Shown piece after piece: positions 33,883-42,000 of a DNA stretch of 64,000 nt (position 1 is the stretch's first letter; each line of letters opens with the position of its first letter). The notes below the pieces were generated by a model, which had not been told where the DNA came from, ran no database searches, and saw only the letters and a list, made by a program, of their open reading frames with translations. The DNA comes from Methanofollis sp. UBA420. GTDB lineage: Archaea; Halobacteriota; Methanomicrobia; Methanomicrobiales; Methanofollaceae. The position numbers were made by a program, and so were the translations under genes. The stretch spans positions 420,042 through 484,041 of the forward strand of contig NZ_DAGX01000005.1 of NCBI RefSeq assembly GCF_002498315.1. Direction: 5' to 3'.

Positions 33883-34620
33883 TCACTCCCACGTGTATTT
33901 CCCGGCAAAGGGCCTGGTACTCGCAGGGCCGATCCGGGTATAGTCGCCGGCAAGGATGGCCTCGGCGTCGGCCCCGAAGTATCGGCAGTACTCCTCGACA
34001 AGGGGCCTGATCCGGGCGCGGTCCTCCTCCCCGAAGGGCATCCTGACCGCCCCGACCGCCAGGCAGCGGTCCTCCACCTCACCCCTGATGAAGACCTCGC
34101 CGCCGTGGATCCCGCTCGCAAGCCCGCGCTCGGCAAAGGGGCCGACAGCGTTCAGGCGGAGAAGGAGGATCGCCCCCCCGGCCATGTGCTCGCCCAGGAA
34201 CGGCCTGGCATCGCCGCCGACGACCAGGTACGGCCTCTTCTCATGATAGGCCTTCATGTGGATCCCGCCGCGGTAGCCGATGTCGTCCCTGACAAAGACC
34301 TTCCCGCCACGCATCGAGTGGGCGACGGCGTCCCCGGCGCTCCCGTGGATGACGATCGTCCCCGCCTCCATCGTATTTCCGGGCGCATGGTCGGCATTGC
34401 CGTGGACGACGACAGTCGGCCCCCGCATGAACATGCCGAGGTCGCCACCCGGCACCCCGTTGACGGTGATCGTCACCTCACCCACGAGACCGTCCGCTAT
34501 GAAACGCTGGCCCAGGACATTGTCGAGGACGATCTCGGTCTCGCCTGCGGCCACCACCGATCTCACCTCTTTGTTCAGGGGCGTGTAGTGCACCCCTGCC
34601 GCATCGATATGGGTCGCCAT
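33883..34620 (-). CDS. Glutamate synthase, GXGXG-domain subunit (GltB3)
   Basis: 245 residues consisting of the right-handed beta-helix (GXGXG) that forms the C-terminal domain of bacterial GltB. Repeats of the Gly-x-x-Gly-x-Gly type are visible: VPGGDLGMFMRG, GNADHAPGNTMEAG, GSAGDAVAHSMRGGKVFVRDDIGYRGG, GIHGGEVFIRG. It has a structural role, positioning the tunnel between amidotransferase and synthase sites. The start used is ATG 34620, 9-10 bases from GGTGGGGG; a GTG at 34626 that overlaps the preceding stop is also possible and adds two residues. Confidence 0.9.
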   Translation of the reverse strand: MATHIDAAGVHYTPLNKEVRSVVAAGETEIVLDNVLGQRFIADGLVGEVTITVNGVPGGDLGMFMRGPTVVVHGNADHAPGNTMEAGTIVIHGSAGDAVAHSMRGGKVFVRDDIGYRGGIHMKAYHEKRPYLVVGGDARPFLGEHMAGGAILLLRLNAVGPFAERGLASGIHGGEVFIRGEVEDRCLAVGAVRMPFGEEDRARIRPLVEEYCRYFGADAEAILAGDYTRIGPASTRPFAGKYTWE

Positions 34621-34622
34621 TC

Positions 34623-36134
34623 TCACGCCCCCACCGTCTTGACGTCCAGCACCTGCAACAGCCCCTCGTCGAGCATGTAGCCCCGCAAACGGTCGCGGTT
34701 GCCCCGCAGACTCTCGATCGCATTGATCCCGGCCGCCCCCATCAGTTCGGAGATCTCCATCGTCCAGGCATGGATGAGGTTGGCCACATGCTCCCCTTCC
34801 CGCACCGGGTCGAGGCGGGCGATCAGGTCAGGACGCTGGGTGGCGATCCCCCAGGGGCAGAGGCCGCGGTAGCAGTTGCCGCAGACCCGGCAGCCCATCG
34901 CCACCAGGGCCGAGGTGCCGATATAGACAGCATCGGCGCCGAGGGCGATCGCCTTCGTCACGTCGGCGGCATTCCTGAGGCCGCCGCTCGCGATGACCGA
35001 GACCTCGTTCCTGATCCCCTGGGACCGGAGTTTCTGGTCGACGGCCGAGATCGCCGCCTCGATCGGGATGCCCACGTGGTCGCGGAAGACCTTCGGGGCC
35101 GCGCCCGTCCCGCCGCGGAAACCGTCCACGACGACGGCGTCGGCGCCCGACCGCGCGATGCCGGCCGCGATCGCGGCGGCGTTGTGGACCGCGGCGATCT
35201 TCACGAAGACCGGTTTCTGCCACTCTGTCGCCTCCTTCAGGGAGCGGACGAGTTGCGCGAGGTCCTCGATCGAGTAGATGTCGTGGTGAGGCGCCGGACT
35301 GATCGCGTCGCTCCCCTCCGGGATCATCCGTGTCCGGGAGACGTCCGGGCCGACCTTCTCGCCGGGGAGGTGGCCGCCGATGCCGGGCTTCGCACCCTGG
35401 CCGATCTTGATCTCAATGGCCGCACCCCTGTTGAGGTAGTCGATGTCCACGCCGAAACGGCCGGAGGCCACCTGCACGATCAACCGTTTCTGGTACGGGT
35501 AGAGTGCCGGGTGCATCCCGCCCTCGCCCGTCCCCATGAAGGTCCCGGCCGCGTGCGCGGCCCGCGCCAGGGCGAGTTGCGCGTTGAGAGAGATCGCCCC
35601 GTAACTCATGTGCCCGATCATGATCGGCGTCTCGATCATCAGGTTCGGGGCGAGTTTTGTCTCCAGTTCGACCTCGCCAGCCTCCGTCCTCCTGAACGCG
35701 AGCTTCGAGGGCTTTTTCCCCAGGTAGGTCCGCAGCTCCATCGGCTCCCTGAGGGGGTCGATGGAGGGGTTCGTCACCTGGCAGGCGTCGAGGAGGAGAC
35801 GGTCGAAGATCGAGGGGAGGGGCAGGGCATTGCCCATCCCGGCAAGGATGATCTTCCCTGTCCGCGCCTGGTTGTAGATCGCCTCCCTGGCCTCGGGCGT
35901 CCAGAGAGGGTGAGACCTGTAGTCCACCGGGTGCTCCACGAGCGAGATCGCGTCCCGCGGGCACATGGCGATGCACCGGTGACAGGCGGTGCAGTTCCGG
36001 GAGACGGCGACGATACGGTCGCCCTCCTTCCGGAACGTCCCGTATGGACAGTTCTCGATGCACCGCCCGCACTCCATGCACCTGTCGTGGTCGATCGTGA
36101 TCTTGTATCGCAGGGGCACGCTCCCGATCGCCAT
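34623..36134 (-). CDS. Glutamate synthase, FMN-binding synthase subunit with N-terminal ferredoxin domain (GltB2)
   Basis: 503 residues. Two 4Fe-4S motifs lie at the N-terminus (C19, 22, 25, 29 and C48, 51, 54, 58). The TIM-barrel synthase domain follows: PIMIGHMSYGAISLNAQLALARAA, GTGEGGMHP, GQGAKPGIGGHLPGEKV, VDGFRGGTGAAP, and the cluster-binding GCRVCGNCYRGLCPWGIATQ. This is the archaeal minimal form in which the large subunit of bacterial enzymes is split in three. It makes glutamate from 2-oxoglutarate and ammonia delivered by GltB1. TGATG overlap with the upstream gene and a 4-base overlap (GTGA) with the alternative GltB3 start show tight coupling. Confidence 0.95.
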   Translation of the reverse strand: MAIGSVPLRYKITIDHDRCMECGRCIENCPYGTFRKEGDRIVAVSRNCTACHRCIAMCPRDAISLVEHPVDYRSHPLWTPEAREAIYNQARTGKIILAGMGNALPLPSIFDRLLLDACQVTNPSIDPLREPMELRTYLGKKPSKLAFRRTEAGEVELETKLAPNLMIETPIMIGHMSYGAISLNAQLALARAAHAAGTFMGTGEGGMHPALYPYQKRLIVQVASGRFGVDIDYLNRGAAIEIKIGQGAKPGIGGHLPGEKVGPDVSRTRMIPEGSDAISPAPHHDIYSIEDLAQLVRSLKEATEWQKPVFVKIAAVHNAAAIAAGIARSGADAVVVDGFRGGTGAAPKVFRDHVGIPIEAAISAVDQKLRSQGIRNEVSVIASGGLRNAADVTKAIALGADAVYIGTSALVAMGCRVCGNCYRGLCPWGIATQRPDLIARLDPVREGEHVANLIHAWTMEISELMGAAGINAIESLRGNRDRLRGYMLDEGLLQVLDVKTVGA

Positions 36135-37183
36135 CAGCGGACCCTCCCGATGACAGGTTCCCCGGCCCGCGGCATCCACACCCGATCCAGTTCCGGGGCG
36201 ATCCGCCGTATCGCCGCCTCTTCGGAGGAGATGTACATCCTGTCCCCCTCCTCCGCGGCGACGAGAGGCCGCAGCTTGATCCGGTCGGTGAAGCCGGCGA
36301 TGCCGTCGCGGTTTGCGACGACGATCGCAAAGGGCCCGTTCATCATCGCCGAGCCGTAGGTGAGGCGGATGGCGCGGTTGAGCTCCCGCTCCTTTTCGGG
36401 CATGCGGTCGATCTCGTCCCAGAAGGGCGGGGCCAGGGCACGCACCGCGAGTTCCTCGTCGAGGCCGTGCTTCCGGGCAAGGAGGTCGACGAGATAGGCG
36501 ACAACCTCGGTGTCGGTGAACATCGTGCACTTGTAGCCATAGCTCTCGATGTACCGCCGGTTCGTGCCGTAACTTGTGATCTCGCCGTTGTGGACGACGC
36601 TCCAGTCCAGGAGGTTGAAGGGGTGGGCGCCGCCCCACCAGCCGCGGGTGTTGGTCGGGTACCTGTTGTGGGCGAGCCAGATGTAGCCCTTGTAGTCCTG
36701 GATGCGGTAGAAGTCGGCGACGTCCTCCGGCCACCCCGCGGCCTTGAAGACCCCGATGTTCTTCCCCGACGAGTAGATCAGCGCCCCCCGCATCGTCGTG
36801 TTCACCTTCATCACCAGGTAGGTGACGATGTCGTCCTCAGGCGACGGCGTCCCTGTCATGAGGGTGGGGTCTGGCCTGAAGAAGTAGCGCCAGGGGGTAT
36901 GGATCTTCCTCAGGTGCGGCTGCTCATAGGTCGGGATCTCCTCGTCGTGGACGATGGTCCCCCAGGTCTCGAGGAGGGCGTCCACCGGGGCCTTTGTCTC
37001 CACGATGTTGTCGAAGAAGACATGGATTGCATAGCAGTCGGCGAACTCGGGGTAGACGCCGTAGGCTGCATACCCCGCACCTTCCCCGCTGCCGCGCTCG
37101 TCCATCATCGAAAGCGCGTCCCTGATCCGTGCGCCGTCCATCACCGCTCCCGAGCGGTCGACGACGCTGATGATTCCACACAT
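36134..37183 (-). CDS. Glutamate synthase, class II glutamine amidotransferase subunit (GltB1)
   Basis: 349 residues of N-terminal nucleophile amidotransferase: MCGIISVVDRSG with Cys2 as catalytic residue after Met removal, then WLAHNRYPTNTRGWWGGAHPF and VVHNGEITSYGTNRRY, the glutamine-binding and oxyanion parts. It cleaves glutamine and channels ammonia to GltB2. First gene of the operon gltB1-B2-B3-frhB-like, divergent from glnA. The ATG follows GGTGGAG at a suitable distance. The shared 99-base gap holds the TATA box and GGAA-N6-TTCC operator assigned to glnA; the near-palindromic TATATAT could serve both directions. Confidence 0.94.
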   Translation of the reverse strand: MCGIISVVDRSGAVMDGARIRDALSMMDERGSGEGAGYAAYGVYPEFADCYAIHVFFDNIVETKAPVDALLETWGTIVHDEEIPTYEQPHLRKIHTPWRYFFRPDPTLMTGTPSPEDDIVTYLVMKVNTTMRGALIYSSGKNIGVFKAAGWPEDVADFYRIQDYKGYIWLAHNRYPTNTRGWWGGAHPFNLLDWSVVHNGEITSYGTNRRYIESYGYKCTMFTDTEVVAYLVDLLARKHGLDEELAVRALAPPFWDEIDRMPEKERELNRAIRLTYGSAMMNGPFAIVVANRDGIAGFTDRIKLRPLVAAEEGDRMYISSEEAAIRRIAPELDRVWMPRAGEPVIGRVR

Positions 37184-37248
37184 GGTCTACTCCACCACTG
37201 CCAGGTGTCCTCTGGCGGCGGCTGTCGCAAAAAGGTGTACCCAGTAGC

Positions 37249-37279
37249 CATATATACTATTGGGTGGAACCATGTTTCC
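37249..37279 (+). promoter_or_regulatory. glnA promoter with NrpR-type operator (GGAA-N6-TTCC)
   Basis: TATA-like CATATATAC at 37249-37257 and an exact palindrome GGAA-CCATGT-TTCC at 37266-37279, ending 3 bases before the glnA ATG. The predicted transcription start (about 25 bases after TATA) lies in the palindrome, so the mRNA would be leaderless or nearly so. Same box, same geometry as at amt (31690-31720). The box matches the NrpR operator known from Methanococcus. Divergent gltB1 could share the control. Confidence 0.78.
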
Positions 37280-37282
37280 ATT

Positions 37283-38611
37283 ATGCCAGCCGACGAGGTA
37301 TCAGCACTTCTGGAGAGAATCGAAAGGGACAACGTCAAATTCATCCGCCTGCAATTTTCCGACCTTCAGGGCCAGCCGAAGAACGTGGCCATCCCGCCCG
37401 TCCAGGCTGAGAAGGCCCTGACCGATGGGATCTCATTCGACGGGTCGTCGATCGAAGGCTTCGCCCGGATCGAGGAGTCCGACATGGTGCTGAAGCCCGA
37501 CCCGGCGACCTACACCCTTCTACCCTGGCGGAAGGACGAGGGGCGGGCGGCCCGTTTCATCTGCGACGTCTACATGCCGAACAAGAAACCTTTCGAGGGC
37601 GACCCGCGGTATATCCTCAAGCAGGTCGTCGCCGACGCCGCAAAGGACGGGTTCGAGTTCAACACCGGCCCTGAACTCGAGTTCTTCCTCTTCAAGATGG
37701 TCAACGGCAGGCCGTCCCTGGAGTTCCAGGACCGCGGCGGTTACTTCGACCTCGCCCCCACCGACCTTGCCGAGGACGTGCGCCGGGACATCGTCCTGGC
37801 CCTGACCGAGATGGGCTTCACCATCGAGGCCTCCCACCACGAGGTAGCCGAGAGCCAGCACGAGATCGACTTCAAGTACGGCCCGGCCCTCCAGACTGCC
37901 GACAATGTCGTCACCTTCAAGTTCGCCACGAAGACGATCGCCCTCCAGCGCGGCCTCCACGCCACCTTCATGGCAAAGCCCATCTACGGGATCAACGGGA
38001 GCGGCATGCACACCAACTGTTCCCTCTTCAAGGACGGGCAGAACGCCTTCTACGATCCCTATGCACCCCTCGAACTCTCGGAGACGGCCCTGCACTTCAT
38101 CGGCGGCGTCCTGAAGCACGTCCGCGGCATCACCAGGCTTGCGAACCCGACGATCAACTCGTACAAGCGCCTGGTGCCAGGCTACGAGGCACCGGTCTAC
38201 ATCTCCTGGAGCGCCTCGAACAGGACGGCCCTCTGCCGCGTCCCGGCGCCCCGCGGCAAGTCCACCAGGATGGAACTCCGCAGCCCGGACCCGACCTGCA
38301 ATCCCTATCTCACCTTCGCCTGCATCCTGGCCGCGGGCATGGACGGCGTGAGGAACAAGATCGAACCGCCCGCGAGCACGAAGTTGAACATCTTCGAACT
38401 CACCGAGGTAGAAAGGGAGGAGGCGGGCATCCACACCCTGCCGGGCACCCTCCTCGAAGCGAACCAGTACCTCCAGGAGGACGAACTCCTCTGCAATGTC
38501 CTCGGCCACCATGTGGTCGAGAACCTCGACCGGATCACGAAGATGGAGTGGGACTCCTTCAGGACGACGGTTCACCCCTGGGAGATCGACCAGTACTTCT
38601 ACAAGCAGTGA
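37283..38611 (+). CDS. glnA: Glutamine synthetase, type I
   Basis: 442 residues. Active-site landmarks: FDGSSIEGFARIEESDM, the metal-binding ELEFFLF, GSGMHTNCSLFKDG, NPTINSYKRLVPGYEAPVYISWS, NRTALCRVP and RMELRSPDPTCNPYL. At the position of the adenylylated Tyr of regulated bacterial enzymes (NLYDL) this protein has NIFEL, so control by adenylylation is unlikely; feedback or PII-type/GlnR-type partners and NrpR-mediated transcriptional control are more probable. The ATG at 37283 is right behind the operator; upstream frames run through the promoter and are discarded. It ends with a T7 run at about 38630-38637. Confidence 0.97.
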   Translation: MPADEVSALLERIERDNVKFIRLQFSDLQGQPKNVAIPPVQAEKALTDGISFDGSSIEGFARIEESDMVLKPDPATYTLLPWRKDEGRAARFICDVYMPNKKPFEGDPRYILKQVVADAAKDGFEFNTGPELEFFLFKMVNGRPSLEFQDRGGYFDLAPTDLAEDVRRDIVLALTEMGFTIEASHHEVAESQHEIDFKYGPALQTADNVVTFKFATKTIALQRGLHATFMAKPIYGINGSGMHTNCSLFKDGQNAFYDPYAPLELSETALHFIGGVLKHVRGITRLANPTINSYKRLVPGYEAPVYISWSASNRTALCRVPAPRGKSTRMELRSPDPTCNPYLTFACILAAGMDGVRNKIEPPASTKLNIFELTEVEREEAGIHTLPGTLLEANQYLQEDELLCNVLGHHVVENLDRITKMEWDSFRTTVHPWEIDQYFYKQ

Positions 38612-39000
38612 AGGGTCGGGACCACCACTGTTTTTTTCCGGCATGTGTCCAGAGAGGGCGGGAGCGATAGGCCCCGCGCTCCCTGCTCCGGGCCCGACAC
38701 ATTATTACGCCATTTCAGGCACCATTTTTCTTAAAGAGCCTTTCACAACCGACAGATCATCTCCCCGGCACTATCTCGCGTCACAGGGGAGAGATTATGA
38801 CGGCGCAAAACTCTCTTCCGGGAGATAAGATTTATCAAGGCGCGTCCAGAAGTTCAATAAGTTAAAGAGATTTAACAAACGCAACGATCATATATCAGAC
38901 CCCATTTTGAGATCAAATTTGAAATCTGAGTTCCCCAGTATCTTTTTTCAGGGTTAAAGGCGTACCTCACCACCATACACTTTAAAGAACTGATTGAACC
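38612..39000. other. Intergenic region upstream of the giant surface protein
   Basis: 389 bases without a gene. The first 30 bases contain the glnA terminator (CTGTTTTTTTCC). From about 38820 the sequence turns A/T-rich, unlike the flanks, with TATA-like ATTTATCAA (38829-38837), CATATATCA and finally CTTTAAAG at 38972-38979, about 25 bases before the ATG at 39001, which is the best promoter candidate. The long A/T-rich leader suggests several regulatory sites, but I recognise none. Confidence 0.5.
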
Positions 39001-42000
39001 ATGTCGAGAAGTAAAACACGTTTGAAAAAGGATGCGACCATGATGGTCGTTGCCATCGGCCTTCTCTGCCTGATGGCGATGCCCGCGGCCGCGGAAGACA
39101 CAGGCCTCGGGGCCGCGGTCGACGCCCCCGACCTCGTATGGACGACCGGCAACAATGTCGATTGGACGGTCGATACCGAACACGCCGTGACAGGCGGGAG
39201 CTCGGCCCGGAGTGGCACAGTCTCAGGATTCGTCGGAGACTCCGAGATCAAGACCACAATTACCGGACCTGGCACCCTTTCCTTCTCCTGGAATACTTCG
39301 TGCTCTGATAGCAGTTCATTGAGCTTTGCCCTTGACGGAGCAAAGTTAAAGGAGATCAAGGGGACGGAAAACACCTGGAAAAAGGAATCAGTTCCTGTTT
39401 CCGATGGCGAGCATAACCTCACGTGGCACTTCCACAAAATGGGTTCAGCAGGCGATGACTGCGGATGGCTTGATGCAGTCACCTTCACACCCGGCGCACT
39501 CCCCGAGTACACGCTCGGTCAGGCTCTCGACGCTGAAGACCTCGCATGGACCACAGGCGGCGACGCCAACTGGAGCGTCAATATCCAGGACGGGGTGACC
39601 GACGGGAACAGCGCCAGGAGTGATGCACTCTCCAGTTCTGAGTCCACCTGGATCAAGACCACAGTCACCGGCGCCGGAACCCTCTCCTTCGACTGGAAGG
39701 CGAACATCCAGAACTTCACCACATCACAGGGCATTCTGGAGTTCTCCATCGACGGCGCGACCTCTTCTGGCGGGAACTACAGGAATACCACGGCGACAAT
39801 AGACTGGACGCACGAGTCCTTCGACCTCGATGAGGGCGAGCACACCCTGCAGTGGACCTATGCAGCCAAGATGAGCGACATGCCCGAGAACGGCGGATGG
39901 CTCGACAACGTCACCTTCACCTCTGCAAAACCTCCTGAGCCCCCGAAGTCCACCCTGGGCGAGGCCGTGGACGCTCCCTCCCTCACCTGGACCACAGGCG
40001 GCGACGACGACTGGACCGTCGAGGACGGCAACGGCGTCGGCGGCAGCTGCGCCATGAGCGGTCAGGCCCTCTATTGCTGTGACGGTTCCTGGATCGAGAC
40101 CACCGTCACCGGTCCCGGCACCCTCACCTTTGCCTGGAATGTCTCGTCTGGCTACGACGAGAGCGACGACCTCAATGATCCCACGTACTCGGACCTCCTC
40201 CGTTTCTCCATCGACGGTGCGACGCAGAAGAACATCGCCGGGGAGGACTTCACCTGGACCGGTGAGACCTTCGAAATCGGTGAAGGCGCTCACACCCTCA
40301 GGTGGACCTACCTCGACGGCAGCGGTGATTCCGCCGGCAAGGACTGCGGCTGGCTCGACAACGTCGCCTTCACCCCGAAGCCGGTTCCCGTCCCCACCAC
40401 CCTGAAGGAGGCCCTCGACGCCCCGGACCTCGCATGGGTGAACACCGGCGACAAGGACTGGACAGTCGAGGTCGGTGACGGCATCGGCGGTGGTTGCGCC
40501 CGGAGCGGCACATTTTCCGCCGATGAATGGGAAGTCGGCTTCTCGGACCTGCAGACAGGAGTCACCGGTCCCGGCACCCTGACCTTCTCCTGGAAGGTCT
40601 CGTGCGATGAATACTACGAAGCCCTCTATTTTGCCCTCGACGGCAAGGACCAGATGCAGATCGATGGACTGGACGAGACGTGGAAAGACGCGACATTCGA
40701 AGTCGGACCCGGGGAACACATCCTCAAATGGTCTTACTGGAAAAACAACTGGAATGGCGACGAATCTGACGGCAAAAGCTGCGGCTGGCTCGACAACGTC
40801 TCCTACACCCAGCATATCGCCACCGCCTTCACCGCCAACACTACCGCCGGAGACGCACCCCTCACCGTGCAGTTCACCGACCAGAGCACCGGTGCGATCA
40901 CCGCCCGGCACTGGGACTTCGGCGACGGCACCACCTCTGAGGAGCAGCACCCGGTCCACATCTTTGATGTCGGCACCTACGACGTCTCCCTCACCGTCAC
41001 CAGAGACGGGGTAGAAGACACCGTAACAAAAACCGGATACATCAGGTCCATCGGCGAGGTCACCCTCGCGGAGGCCCTCGACGCTCCTGATCTCGCATGG
41101 ACCACCGGCGGCAACGCCACCTGGTCCCCGGTGAAGGGGCCGGAGTATGTCGACTACAGTGCCGGCAAGAGCGCCGGTGCGCTGACCTCGGGCCAGAAAT
41201 CCTGGGTCCAGACCACTGTCGAAGGCCCCTGCACACTCACCTTTGACTGGAATGTGAACCCCGGCAAGGTTTCCGGAATGCCGCTGGGCAAGATGGAGTT
41301 CGCGGTCGACGACGCCGACCAGTACGACGACCTGTACAAGAAGATCCAGTTCAGCCAGTGGCGCCATGAGACCTACCCCATCGGCCACGGCGCCCACACC
41401 GTCACCTGGACCTACTCCACGTTGATGACCGACGCCGCGGAGAACGGTGGGTGGCTCGACAACGTCACCTACACCTACGGCGGCGGCGAACCTATCGCGG
41501 ACTTCGTCACCAACGTGACCGAGAACCGCGGCATGGCACCCCTGACCGTGCAGTTTACCGACACCTCCACCGGCTTCCCGACCACATGGTCCTGGGACTT
41601 CGGCGACGGCAAAACCTCCGTTGAACAGAACCCGACCCATGTCTACGAGAACACGGGCGACTACACCGTCACCCTGACGGTCACCAACATCGTCGGGAGG
41701 AACTCCGACGGTACGGCCGTCCTCGGCACCGACACCGTGACAAAGACGGTGAAGGTCATCAAACTCATCTCGCTCGGTGAGGCCGTTGAGGCCCCAGAAC
41801 TTACCTGGACAACCGGCGGCGACGTCGACTGGTTCACCGACCTCTACTGCGCCCTGACAGGCGGGAGTTCCGCGAGGAGCGGCGTCATCTCATCCAAGAG
41901 CAACGCCACCTGGATCGAGACGACGGTCACCGGCCCCGGCGTGCTCACCTTCAACTGGAATATCAACACCAGTTCCTCCACCTACTGCGGACTGCTGGTA

